Shown: positions 9,374-17,857, numbered from the stretch's first letter. The stretch is DNA of 64,000 nucleotides from Flectobacillus roseus (GCF_030056665.1 NZ_JASHIG010000020.1), one strand, 5' to 3'. Notes: generated by a model not told the origin, from the sequence alone. Translations and numbers: made by a program.

Positions 9374-9406
9374 TTTGGGTGACACCCCACAAATTCTGTA
9401 ATTTTG
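9374..9406 (+). promoter_or_regulatory. Bacteroidetes-type promoter of aspS
   Basis: TTTG (9374-9377) and TAATTTTG (9399-9406) are separated by 21 bases. Both boxes match the phylum consensus exactly. Transcription would start near 9412, giving a leader of about 80 bases. Confidence 0.7.
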
Positions 9407-9421
9407 CGAATTATTTAGCTC

Positions 9422-9483
9422 GGACAGGTATGTCCATATTTTTTCATAAATAAGAGATTACATAGACGGACAATACCGTCCGT
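9422..9483 (+). promoter_or_regulatory. aspS leader with two hairpins that could exchange partners
   Basis: Hairpin 1 is GGACA-GGTA-TGTCC (9422-9435), near the predicted 5' end. Hairpin 2 is ACGGAC-AATACC-GTCCGT (9466-9483), ending 11 bases before the ATG. The right half of hairpin 1 (GGTATGTCC, 9427-9435) is complementary, apart from one bulge, to GGACAATACC (9468-9477) inside hairpin 2, so the two local hairpins and one long-range helix exclude each other. Regulation is inferred only from this geometry. Confidence 0.4.
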
Positions 9484-9494
9484 ATCAAAAACTT

Positions 9495-11258
9495 ATGTTA
9501 AGAACTCATAACAACGGCGAACTTCGTATCGCTAACGTAAACGAAATCGTAACGCTTTGTGGATGGGTACAACGTACTCGTGACAAAGGTGGTATGATTT
9601 GGATTGACCTCCGTGACCGCTATGGTATTACCCAATTGATGTTGGAAGAGGGTAAAACGCCAAAAGAAGCTATCGAAACTGCTCGTTCGCTAGGACGTGA
9701 ATTTGTGATTTCGGTGACAGGAACTGTAGTTGAGCGTCTTTCAAAAAATGATAAATTACCTACTGGAGATATTGAAGTGAAGGTAACAGAGTTAAGCATT
9801 TTGAACCCTGCTAAACTTCCTCCTTTCTTAATTGAAGATGAAACAGATGGTGGCGATGATATTCGTATGAAATATCGTTACCTAGATTTACGTCGTAATC
9901 CTGTTCGCCAGAACTTGATTTTGCGTCATAAAATGGCTCAAGAAGTACGCTCGTACCTCGACAAGCAAGGATTTATCGAAGTAGAAACGCCTGTTTTGAT
10001 TAAATCTACGCCTGAAGGTGCTCGTGACTTTGTAGTTCCATCACGTATGAACCCAGGTGAGTTTTATGCTTTGCCTCAGTCGCCACAAACATTTAAGCAG
10101 CTTTTGATGGTTTCGGGTTTTGACCGTTACTTCCAAATCGTAAAATGTTTCCGTGACGAAGACTTACGTGCAGACCGTCAGCCTGAGTTTACTCAAATCG
10201 ACTGCGAAATGTCATTCATTGAGCAAGAAGATATTCTTCAAATGTTCGAAGGATTAGTTCGTCAGTTGTTCCAAAACTTGAAAGGTATTGAAATCAACGA
10301 GATTTCTCGTATGACTTATGCTCATGCTATGAAATATTATGGTTCTGACAAACCAGATATTCGTTTTGGTATGGAGTTTTATGAGTTGAAAAGCGAAGAA
10401 GTTGATTTAACTTCTGATAAAAACTTCCCCGTATTCGATGCTGCATCAGTAGTTGTAGGTATCAATGCAAAAGGTTGCGCTGAATACACTCGTAAGCAAG
10501 TAGACGAATTAACTGATTTTGTAAAACGTCCTCAAATCGGCGCCAAAGGCTTGATTTATGTACGTTACAATGCTGACGGTTCAATCAAATCTTCGGTAGA
10601 TAAATTCTATTCGGAAGAAGATTTGAAAAAATGGATTGAAGCAGCCAATGCACAACCAGGCGATTTATTGTTGATTTTGTGTGGCGATGGCGACAAACCA
10701 AGAAAGCAATTAAACGAATTGCGTTTGGAAATGGGTAACCGTTTGGGCTTGCGTAATCCTAACGAATACTCTGTACACTGGGTTGTAGACTTCCCATTGT
10801 TGGAGCATAGCGAAGAAGAAAATCGTTGGTTTGCCATGCACCACCCATTCACGTCTCCTAAGCCAGAAGATATCGAATTCTTGAAATCAGGTGATTTAGG
10901 TAAAATTCGTGCCAATGCTTACGATATGGTTATCAACGGTGTTGAAGTTGGTGGTGGTTCTATTCGTATTTTCCAAAAAGACCTTCAAGCTAAAATGTTT
11001 GAAACACTTGGATTCTCTGACGAAGAAGCAAAACACCAGTTTGGTTTCTTGATGGATGCCTTCGAATACGGCGCTCCTCCTCACGGTGGTTTGGCCTTTG
11101 GTTTCGACCGTCTTTGCTCATTGTTTGGTGGTTCTGACTCAATTCGTGACTTTATCGCTTTCCCGAAAAACAACTCAGGACGCGATGTAATGATTGATTC
11201 ACCATCTACGATTGATGCAAAACAATTGGATGAGTTAAAAATCAAAACTATCGTTTAG
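9495..11258 (+). CDS. aspS: Aspartyl-tRNA synthetase
   Basis: Charges tRNA-Asp in the cytoplasm. It has 587 residues, the usual bacterial-type length. The N-terminal anticodon-binding OB fold includes CGWVQRTRDKGGMIWIDLRD. The class II catalytic core has motif 2 (VKCFRDEDLRADRQPEFTQ) and motif 3 (GGLAFGFDRL near residue 533). The GAD insertion domain typical of bacterial enzymes spans about residues 285-420. It is a single gene with its own promoter and leader and a strong terminator at 11273-11319. Whether it is discriminating or also charges tRNA-Asn cannot be told; glnS is present at 55858-57543. Confidence 0.97.
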   Translation: MLRTHNNGELRIANVNEIVTLCGWVQRTRDKGGMIWIDLRDRYGITQLMLEEGKTPKEAIETARSLGREFVISVTGTVVERLSKNDKLPTGDIEVKVTELSILNPAKLPPFLIEDETDGGDDIRMKYRYLDLRRNPVRQNLILRHKMAQEVRSYLDKQGFIEVETPVLIKSTPEGARDFVVPSRMNPGEFYALPQSPQTFKQLLMVSGFDRYFQIVKCFRDEDLRADRQPEFTQIDCEMSFIEQEDILQMFEGLVRQLFQNLKGIEINEISRMTYAHAMKYYGSDKPDIRFGMEFYELKSEEVDLTSDKNFPVFDAASVVVGINAKGCAEYTRKQVDELTDFVKRPQIGAKGLIYVRYNADGSIKSSVDKFYSEEDLKKWIEAANAQPGDLLLILCGDGDKPRKQLNELRLEMGNRLGLRNPNEYSVHWVVDFPLLEHSEEENRWFAMHHPFTSPKPEDIEFLKSGDLGKIRANAYDMVINGVEVGGGSIRIFQKDLQAKMFETLGFSDEEAKHQFGFLMDAFEYGAPPHGGLAFGFDRLCSLFGGSDSIRDFIAFPKNNSGRDVMIDSPSTIDAKQLDELKIKTIV

Positions 11259-11272
11259 GGTTTGATTTCTTG

Positions 11273-11319
11273 AAATAACAAAAACGGCAAAGAATTAATC
11301 TTTACCGTTTTTGTTATTT
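11273..11319. terminator. Bidirectional terminator between aspS and the dikinase-like gene
   Basis: The inverted repeat has 20-base arms (11273-11292 and 11300-11319) with one mismatch and a 7-base loop. The outer arms are A- and T-rich, so the hairpin would work for both convergent genes. Confidence 0.8.
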
Positions 11320-11330
11320 ATACCAATACT

Positions 11331-13271
11331 TTACTCAGGCAAAATATGATTACGTAATAATCGAGCCTGCTTGAAATACAAGAAGTATTGCCCATCGGTA
11401 TTTTTCACTACTTTAAATTCAATATCAGTACTGTAAAGCTGCTTATCTCCTGATTCTTTCTGACGATTCATTAAGGCTTGGTGTACTTTGATGGCATTAA
11501 TCCTCAAGACTTTTAGCAAGGCTGAAACTTGTTCATTTCCGATAAATACCTTACCAAGATTTGAATGACTTTTTATTGAACTCACTACACCATTTTGTCC
11601 TACTAGGAAAGCCTCTGGTTTATCATTTTTCTTTGGATTTGCTACTTCATTTTCGCCGGGCTGGGTATTGACTAATACATCTACATTTCCACTCTTCTCG
11701 TGTGGCGTTACTAAAATCACCCCATTGGCAAATTCATCAACAAAGGCTGGACTTACCAAAATAGCCATTGCCACTTTCTTATGATCTATTCCAAAATATT
11801 CGCGCTCTTCAAATGCTTCATCATTCCACAAAGAAGCATAGACCTTTGTGATTTTTTCGGCTAAAACTTTATCGTTATCAGCTACATTAAACCCTTTGGA
11901 AGTATATAACCCAGCGCCATTGAATTGAGGAAGATCTTCACAATTGGTAGAACTACGTAGTTTTACTTTTTTTCCTGCAAAATACTTATTCAATACCCCG
12001 CGCAGAGATTCGAGCATGGCCGCACTTGGTGTACTTTTGGTAATCACATTGCGAATTCGAGCAAGCGCTTTTTGTTTTTCAGACTTATTTAAAGTGCTTT
12101 TTTTACTCAGAAAAAAGTTAATTTCTTTATCAGCTCCTTGTGTTAATAAATCCATATACGGCTTAAAACCAATCGCATAAGCAGGCAAAACATATTCTTC
12201 GCCTAATAACTCATGAATCAAAGCATAATTATTGGCTTTGGCACCAATTAAGTTGACTTTCTGATATTGCTTAAAATGTTTATTGAGCGGAATGGTAGAC
12301 TCAAACGTTAATTCAGGATTGGGAATATTTACTTTTTGAGGTTGATTATTTTTCCAAAATTTTGCCGCATAATCTGACGTAACAGTTTTGATAATCAGCT
12401 TCTGGAATTTTGGATTTATTTCTACTATTTGACCAATTTTTGCCTTTAACTCTGGCCAAGCCGAAAGGCTTGTCAATGAAATATTAAGCGTTTTGCGGTT
12501 TTTGGCTAAAAGGTTTACATGCGAAAGTGGCGTTTGGGGTTCGAGCGTAATAATACCCGCTAATGGTGGCACTCTTTCTGGAATATGTTCAAAAATTGCA
12601 ATATCTTGTGGAGTCAGCTTTACCATTTCTTTCTCATTTTTGACATGCACTAACCGTCCCACTGCTACAACCTCATTGAGCACCTCGATTTTAAATCCAT
12701 CAAAATGCTTGATAAGATTCATCGGCACAGCGGTATTGAACTGGTGTTTTTTGAGAAAAGGCTCTAATACCTGCTGACTCAAAATATGCTTTTCTTTGGT
12801 ATTGACTATCACCAAAGGCTTTCCCTTAAACTGCTTGTAAGTAGCTGATATTAGTTGGGTAAGCTTTATGATATCATTTGCCATTAATGCAGGAGTATCG
12901 TCATAAGAATAATCTTCAACTCTTACAGCATAAGTATATTTCTGTGCCCCTACTGCATAGGGTTTCGCACTGAGGTCATATACAAAAAAAGGAAGATATT
13001 GGCGTGTCTTTGAGGTTGAAGCCAATGTTTTAAACTGTTTAAAATCAATGGCTCGACCAAGCTTTTTATTGACAAACTCGGCATGCCCACGGGTTTCTTT
13101 GGGGTCATAGATATACACCTTGGGGGAGGTATGCCAGTCTACAGCTACGCCAGTCCAAGCTGGTAATGCGCCATAAGCTAAAAACTTATATTTACTAATA
13201 TCCTGAGCTGGCACGTCAATAAGCATCAAGCTCAATAAAATGGTAAACAGATAAGATAGTGACTTTGACAT
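11331..13271 (-). CDS. Exported PEP/pyruvate-binding (dikinase-like) protein with GWD-like domain order
   Basis: The 646-residue protein begins with a signal peptide (hydrophobic LSYLFTILLSLMLI, cleavage likely after VPAQ). A phosphohistidine swivelling-domain motif, TLEPQTPLSHVNLLAKNRK, has its histidine near residue 251. It precedes an ATP-grasp dikinase domain with LIGAKANNYAL near 345 and VKLRSSTNCEDLPQFNGAG near 440. This order, and the wording SHVNLLAKN, resembles plant glucan water dikinase rather than PPDK or PEP synthase, where the ATP domain comes first; there is no C-terminal PEP-binding barrel. ATG 13271 is preferred over the TTG nine bases upstream. Export of an ATP-using fold is odd; the substrate is unknown. 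Confidence 0.8.
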   Translation of the reverse strand: MSKSLSYLFTILLSLMLIDVPAQDISKYKFLAYGALPAWTGVAVDWHTSPKVYIYDPKETRGHAEFVNKKLGRAIDFKQFKTLASTSKTRQYLPFFVYDLSAKPYAVGAQKYTYAVRVEDYSYDDTPALMANDIIKLTQLISATYKQFKGKPLVIVNTKEKHILSQQVLEPFLKKHQFNTAVPMNLIKHFDGFKIEVLNEVVAVGRLVHVKNEKEMVKLTPQDIAIFEHIPERVPPLAGIITLEPQTPLSHVNLLAKNRKTLNISLTSLSAWPELKAKIGQIVEINPKFQKLIIKTVTSDYAAKFWKNNQPQKVNIPNPELTFESTIPLNKHFKQYQKVNLIGAKANNYALIHELLGEEYVLPAYAIGFKPYMDLLTQGADKEINFFLSKKSTLNKSEKQKALARIRNVITKSTPSAAMLESLRGVLNKYFAGKKVKLRSSTNCEDLPQFNGAGLYTSKGFNVADNDKVLAEKITKVYASLWNDEAFEEREYFGIDHKKVAMAILVSPAFVDEFANGVILVTPHEKSGNVDVLVNTQPGENEVANPKKNDKPEAFLVGQNGVVSSIKSHSNLGKVFIGNEQVSALLKVLRINAIKVHQALMNRQKESGDKQLYSTDIEFKVVKNTDGQYFLYFKQARLLRNHILPE

Positions 13272-13428
13272 AATCTTCAAATTTGATTTAATGATTGGGA
13301 TCGAGTTTTGAGTTTAAGAAGTATTTTTTGAGGCTTATCATTTATGCTTTGAATATACGTCAAGAAATTGAGTGAACGCTCAATTATTCTATGTTTTCAC
13401 TTAAAAATTATCTAATGGTCAATAAAGA

Positions 13429-13475
13429 AAAAAGGTCTTTATGACAAACAAAATGTTTATCACAAAGACCTTTTT
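13429..13475 (-). terminator. leuA terminator
   Basis: Arms 13429-13444 and 13460-13475 (AAAAAGGTCTTTATGA / TCACAAAGACCTTTTT, one mismatch) enclose a 15-base loop. On the minus strand the hairpin runs into a T-rich tract. It lies 24 bases after the leuA stop and separates leuA from the dikinase-like gene. Confidence 0.8.
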
Positions 13476-13498
13476 CCCGTATCTTAAAGTAGGTTGTT

Positions 13499-14638
13499 TT
13501 AGCCTACCAATTCTTTCAAATCTTCGTCGTTTAATTGCTTACGCTCATCGGCCATCAACAAGAAACGTGTGTACAATTTGTCAAGTTCTGGTTTTTCAAA
13601 AGCAAAACCTAATAATTGTAAGCGGTGACGCAATGCAGCACGACCCGAACGAGAAGTCAAAACGATTGCTGAAGAAGGTACACCTACATCTTCAGGATTC
13701 ATGATTTCGTAGTTTTGCGCATGCTTCAAGAAACCATCTTGGTGAATACCCGACGAGTGAGCAAAAGCATTAGCACCAACTACTGCTTTGTTTGCCTGTA
13801 CTGGCATACCCATCAAGTTAGAAACCATCAATGAAGTTGGGTACAAAAATTTAGGGTTGATACCTGTTTCGAAACCTAAACCTTTATGTACGTTCAAAAT
13901 CATAGCAACTTCTTCCAATGAAGTATTACCAGCTCTTTCACCGATACCGTTGATGGTAACCTCTACCTGACGAGCACCTGCTTGTATACCTGCAATGGTA
14001 TTAGCAGTAGCTAAGCCCAAGTCATTGTGGTTGTGCATCGAGATCGTAGCTTGGTGAATATTCGAAACATTTTCGAATAAGTAGCTAATACGCTCATGCA
14101 TTTGGTTTGGCAACAAATAACCCGTTGTATCTGGCAAGTTTACTACTGTAGCACCTGCGGCAATAACAGCTTCTGTCAATTGAGCTAAAAATGCTAAATC
14201 TGCACGACCCGCATCTTCTGCAAAAAACTCTACATCTTCAACAAAGCTTTTAGCATATTTTACTGCCCAAACACCTTGTTCGATGATTTTTTCACGAGTT
14301 GAATTAAATTTGTACTGGATGTGTACATCCGAAGAACCGATACCCGTGTGGATACGTGGTCTTTTGGCATGTTTCAAAGCTGCAGCAGCTGCATCAATAT
14401 CCTCTTTTTTGGCACGAGTCAAACCACAAACTGTGGCATTCTTCACGAGTTTCGCGATTTCCTCTACAGAACGGAAATCACCTGGAGATGAAATTGGAAA
14501 ACCAGCTTCAATAATATCTACCCCAAGTAATTCTAATTGTTCAGCAACCTGCAATTTTTCTTCTGTGTTCAATTGACAGCCCGGAACTTGCTCGCCATCA
14601 CGCAATGTTGTGTCGAATATTTGAATTCTTTGACTCAT
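13499..14638 (-). CDS. leuA: 2-isopropylmalate synthase (short form)
   Basis: Condenses acetyl-CoA with 2-oxoisovalerate, the first committed step of leucine synthesis. The TIM-barrel DRE-TIM metallolyase domain starts FDTTLRDGEQVPGCQL and carries the metal-binding HxH in SMHNHNDLGLATANT, then the downstream subdomain (NKAVVGANAFAHSSGIHQDG). It ends at residue 379, so the roughly 130-residue C-terminal LeuA dimer domain that binds leucine in long-form enzymes is absent, suggesting no classical allosteric feedback. This fits the RNA-level control seen upstream (14710-14866). It is monocistronic, with its own terminator. Homocitrate or citramalate synthase is a less likely reading, because the leader peptide points to leucine. 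Confidence 0.9.
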   Translation of the reverse strand: MSQRIQIFDTTLRDGEQVPGCQLNTEEKLQVAEQLELLGVDIIEAGFPISSPGDFRSVEEIAKLVKNATVCGLTRAKKEDIDAAAAALKHAKRPRIHTGIGSSDVHIQYKFNSTREKIIEQGVWAVKYAKSFVEDVEFFAEDAGRADLAFLAQLTEAVIAAGATVVNLPDTTGYLLPNQMHERISYLFENVSNIHQATISMHNHNDLGLATANTIAGIQAGARQVEVTINGIGERAGNTSLEEVAMILNVHKGLGFETGINPKFLYPTSLMVSNLMGMPVQANKAVVGANAFAHSSGIHQDGFLKHAQNYEIMNPEDVGVPSSAIVLTSRSGRAALRHRLQLLGFAFEKPELDKLYTRFLLMADERKQLNDEDLKELVG

Positions 14639-14709
14639 GACTTTTTAAAGGGATTGATGATTTGTTAAATGTTGTTTCTTGGTTACAAAATAGTCGTTGC
14701 AATGGGTAT

Positions 14710-14786
14710 AAAAAAACCTTTCCTCAGTTGGTTGTGAGAAAAGGCTTCGATTTGCACAAAAGAACCTTGTCTCACTAATCAGCGAG
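14710..14786 (-). promoter_or_regulatory. Transcription attenuator of leuA (hairpins 1:2, 2:3 and 3:4)
   Basis: Reading the minus strand: segment 1 CTCGCT (14786-14781) pairs with AGTGAG (14776-14771). Segment 2 TGAGACAAGG (14774-14765) pairs with segment 3 CCTTTTCTCA (14744-14735) with one mismatch. Segment 3 pairs with segment 4 TGAGGAAAGG (14726-14717) with one G-U pair and is followed by seven U (14716-14710), an intrinsic terminator. The Leu codons of the leader peptide overlap segment 1 and its stop codon touches segment 2. A ribosome stalled for Leu-tRNA would free segment 2 to form the antiterminator; one reaching the stop would cover it and allow termination. Confidence 0.85.
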
Positions 14787-14831
14787 GAGCTTAATGATGA
14801 TAAAAGATTTATTTGTGCTATTATTTTCCAT
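14775..14831 (-). CDS. leuA leader peptide, 18 residues
   Basis: ATG at 14831 opens MENNSTNKSFIIIKLLAD and ends at TAG 14777-14775. It contains three consecutive Ile codons (ATC ATC ATT), one Lys and two consecutive Leu codons (CTC CTC), the hallmark of a branched-chain amino acid leader peptide. The position relative to hairpin segments 1 and 2 is exactly as required for attenuation. The ATG lies only five bases after the -7 box, so the transcript may be leaderless or nearly so. Confidence 0.8.
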   Translation of the reverse strand: MENNSTNKSFIIIKLLAD

Positions 14832-14835
14832 ATAT

Positions 14836-14866
14836 CAAAGCTATGTAAAATTATTGACTATACAAA
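14836..14866 (-). promoter_or_regulatory. Promoter of the leuA leader
   Basis: On the minus strand TTTG (14866-14863), a 19-base spacer and TAGCTTTG (14843-14836) match the Bacteroidetes consensus in both boxes. The predicted start of transcription coincides with or just precedes the leader-peptide ATG at 14831. Confidence 0.75.
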
Positions 14867-15179
14867 AATCTGGTTTGTAAGGAAGGATAAAAAAGATTGG
14901 ATTTTTAATTATTTTAAAGAATAAAATTCTATTATACATGCCGTATTGGCTATCTTTTTAGAATAAAATTCTAAAAAGATTATTATTAAAAACTATTCTT
15001 TATGTAAAAATAAGATTTTTTTTCGATTCTTAACTTTTTTATTATCTCAAACTTATTCAGAATTCATTCTTTTTTTGAAACTTTACTTTTTCAATAAAAA
15101 TTGTATTTTATTAAGATTTCAAAAATAAAGGAGCGAAAACCAAAGCACTTATCACTTTAGATTTCCTTCCTCTATCATT
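14867..15179. other. AT-rich divergent gap between leuA leader and ABC exporter
   Basis: Strongly A+T-rich, with a local direct/inverted repetition of AGAATAAAATTCTA-like words around 14918-14976 (GAATAAAATTCT occurs twice, 14919-14930 and 14961-14972). No reading frame, and no clear promoter for the ABC gene. Confidence 0.4.
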
Positions 15180-16958
15180 ATGGCAAACAATCCTTATATT
15201 TCTCTTTTAAAAATTGCATGGCAATATGCTCGACAAGAAAAAAAACGCTTCTTGTTGGTATATGCACTCTTTATTGTCGCAAACATTATTTTTTCTCTCA
15301 ATCCTATCTGGTACGGTTGGTTTATCGACAAAATCCAGCTCAAAGGTGTGGATGTCCTCAAAGACACATGGATTTATGGGATAGGCTTTTTGCTATTGCG
15401 CTTTGTAGAATGGACTTTTCATGGCACAGCACGCGTAATGGAACGCAGTTTGGCTTTTAATCTTAGCCGAAACTTTCTGCATGAGCTTTATCATCAAACG
15501 CTACATTTGCCTGTAAAGTGGCACCAAGATAATCATAGCGGTGCGACTATCAACCGTATTCGTAAAGCATATGAAGCCCTAAAGACGTTTTTTCAGGATG
15601 GCTTTATGTATTTGCACGCCTTTTCCAAATTCTTCTTTTCTTTCATTGCGATGCTTTACTTTTCACCTTTGTTTGGTGCCATTGGAGTGCTTTTGGGCAT
15701 TTTTACCATTTGGGTCATTGCTCAGTTTGATAAACCTTTTATCAAAGCACTTGACGAAACCAATGAGCGTGAGCACGTAGTATCCTCCACGCTTTTTGAT
15801 AGTCTTTCAAATATTATTACTGTCATTACACTTCGTTTGGAAAAACAAATGGAGCAAAGTTTAAGCGACAAAATCAAACATGTTTTTGCGCCTTTCCGTA
15901 AGCAGGTGGTCATCAACGAATGGAAATGGTTTGTGGCAGATATGCTTGTAGGATTGATTTATGTTGTAATTACGGTAGGTTATGTTTATCAAAATTGGGA
16001 AGTTGGTAAAGTGTTTATGGTAGGAGGTTTAGTGACATTATTAGGATATGTCAACAACTTTACGAGTGTCTTTCATGATGTGGCTTGGCTTTATACCCAA
16101 ATTATTCAGCATAATACTGATGTACAAACAGCTCGTACTATTTCGCAGGCATATCGCGAACATCATCGTCCTGAAGAGGAAGAAAGCCTTCCAGCAAACT
16201 GGTCTGCCTTGACGATTTCTAACCTAAATTTTTCACATCAAGAAAATTATAGTCTGGAAAATAAATCTCAAGCACTACATCAACTCAAAATTCAAATCAA
16301 CAAAGGAAAACGTATTGCTTTTATTGGAGAAAGTGGCTCTGGAAAAAGTACGCTTTTGGCTTTGCTTCGTGGACTGTATGAACCCGAAAAAGGTGTTCAA
16401 ATAGACTTAGACGGTAAGACAAAAGATGATATTGGTATCTTGGCCGAAACGGTTACGTTATTTCCACAAGAACCAGAAATTTTTGAGAATACCATCGAAT
16501 ACAATATCACGCTAGGATTGCCATTTGAGGAGTCTGATATTTTACAAGTTTGTGATGTAGCCCAGTTTACCGACGTGATCAAGCAATTGCCCAATGGCTT
16601 GCAGTCGAATATTCAAGAAAAGGGTGTAAACCTATCGGGTGGACAAAAACAGCGTTTGGCTTTGGCACGCGGCGTACTGGCAGCTCGTAGCTCACAAATT
16701 ATACTACTCGATGAACCAACCAGTAGTGTTGACCCAAAAACAGAAGTCTTGATTTATCAGCAATTATTCAAAGAATTTGAAGGAAAAGCGGTTTTATCAA
16801 CTTTGCACCGTTTGCATTTGTTGAGCCAGTTTGATTATGTATATATCCTCGAAAAAGGACATATTGTAGGAGAAGGAAGTTTTGAGTATCTACTTGAAAA
16901 TAGCCCTATTTTCCAAGAACTATGGAAGCACCAGAAAGAAAGCCAACGAATTTCGTAG
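15180..16958 (+). CDS. ABC exporter, fused permease and ATPase
   Basis: A half-size type I ABC exporter of 592 residues. The N-terminal transmembrane domain (about residues 20-300, six hydrophobic segments) is followed by a nucleotide-binding domain with Walker A GESGSGKST near 382, Q-loop FPQEPEIFENT, signature LSGGQKQRLALARG near 484 and Walker B IILLDEPTSSVDP near 507, then STLHRLHLL for the H-loop. It presumably works as a homodimer at the inner membrane. The substrate cannot be inferred: no partner half-transporter, membrane fusion protein or peptidase domain is present. Its stop codon is one base from the stop of the convergent AraC-type regulator. Confidence 0.9.
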   Translation: MANNPYISLLKIAWQYARQEKKRFLLVYALFIVANIIFSLNPIWYGWFIDKIQLKGVDVLKDTWIYGIGFLLLRFVEWTFHGTARVMERSLAFNLSRNFLHELYHQTLHLPVKWHQDNHSGATINRIRKAYEALKTFFQDGFMYLHAFSKFFFSFIAMLYFSPLFGAIGVLLGIFTIWVIAQFDKPFIKALDETNEREHVVSSTLFDSLSNIITVITLRLEKQMEQSLSDKIKHVFAPFRKQVVINEWKWFVADMLVGLIYVVITVGYVYQNWEVGKVFMVGGLVTLLGYVNNFTSVFHDVAWLYTQIIQHNTDVQTARTISQAYREHHRPEEEESLPANWSALTISNLNFSHQENYSLENKSQALHQLKIQINKGKRIAFIGESGSGKSTLLALLRGLYEPEKGVQIDLDGKTKDDIGILAETVTLFPQEPEIFENTIEYNITLGLPFEESDILQVCDVAQFTDVIKQLPNGLQSNIQEKGVNLSGGQKQRLALARGVLAARSSQIILLDEPTSSVDPKTEVLIYQQLFKEFEGKAVLSTLHRLHLLSQFDYVYILEKGHIVGEGSFEYLLENSPIFQELWKHQKESQRIS

Positions 16959-16959
16959 A

Positions 16960-17826
16960 CTAGCTTCTTTCCCCTTCTTTATAATGACTTGGTGTGACGT
17001 GGTATTTCTCTTTGAAGGCTTTGATAAAATGAGAAACACTCTCGTAGCCAATTTCCATACTAATCTCAGAAACGTTCATGCCCGTATTTTCTAATAAAAG
17101 TCGGGCATGTTCCAACCTTTTGTTTTTAAGCCAAAGTGCTGGAGAGGTTTGAAATTGTTTCTGAAAATCTCTCTTAAATGCCGATAAGCTTCTTCCTGAA
17201 AGTCTCGAAAGTTCCTCCATCGACAAAGGTTTGAGATAATAGCTATCCATCAAAAACTCCAAATCGGCTTTTTCTCCTTTGTAAATATTATACACAATCG
17301 ACTTGAGCTTGCCAGTAGGGTCTATCTCGAGCAAATGCAATAGTAACTCTTGAAGCTTTAGGTTCAGAAAGTGATTGAGATATTGTGTTTCGAGATGAAA
17401 ATAAGGGAAAATAGAGTCGATATATTTCTCCAAACTTTCATTGATACCAAATACCAACAAACCTTGATTAGGGTCAGGTTCGACTAGAGAGTTTTCTTGA
17501 AAAAGGCTCAAATGTCCTGCCACAAATTCTTTGAGTAGCTTTTCGTTAAAGAAGAAAACCAAACTTCTATATTGTTTATTGATGGCCTCCTGCATGGTAT
17601 AATAACCACGAGGGATGAATACCACATTTCCTTTTTTGACACGAATATCTTGTTCGGGCGTAACAAATTTCTTTTCACCTTCAAGGACAAATATCAAGGC
17701 ATGTTCTTCAAAAAAGACTTCATTTCTGAGTGGTGGGTCCTGATTTCGGTAGGCAACAAAAGTCATATCCTTAATTTTCAAGGACTGAAATTCTCCTGCA
17801 TGTATGAAAGAAGGAACGCGTATCAT
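16960..17826 (-). CDS. AraC family transcriptional regulator
   Basis: About 288 residues. The N-terminal half is a cupin-like sensor (EQDIRVKKGNVVFIPRGYY near residue 65). The C-terminal half has the double helix-turn-helix of AraC/XylS proteins (SMEELSRLSGRSLSAFKRDF and SEISMEIGYESVSHFIKAFK), ending VTPSHYKEGERS. I choose ATG 17826. The upstream in-frame ATG at 17847 lies inside the hairpin of the lptD terminator, so starting there is less likely. No ligand or target is evident; the convergent ABC exporter is the closest neighbour but not arranged like a target. Confidence 0.88.
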   Translation of the reverse strand: MIRVPSFIHAGEFQSLKIKDMTFVAYRNQDPPLRNEVFFEEHALIFVLEGEKKFVTPEQDIRVKKGNVVFIPRGYYTMQEAINKQYRSLVFFFNEKLLKEFVAGHLSLFQENSLVEPDPNQGLLVFGINESLEKYIDSIFPYFHLETQYLNHFLNLKLQELLLHLLEIDPTGKLKSIVYNIYKGEKADLEFLMDSYYLKPLSMEELSRLSGRSLSAFKRDFQKQFQTSPALWLKNKRLEHARLLLENTGMNVSEISMEIGYESVSHFIKAFKEKYHVTPSHYKEGERS

Positions 17827-17857
17827 AAGAAAAAGAAGCCGTTGCATGCAACGGCTT
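17827..17857 (-). terminator. lptD terminator
   Basis: A perfect 22-base palindrome (17836-17857, centred on GCATGC) is followed on the minus strand by CTTTTTCTT. It lies ten bases after the lptD stop and abuts the preferred AraC start codon. Confidence 0.75.

Noticed and set aside
14639..14830. T-box riboswitch upstream of leuA
   Set aside because: No T-box sequence or specifier loop; T-boxes are not expected in Bacteroidota, and the leader peptide with its hairpins explains the region better.
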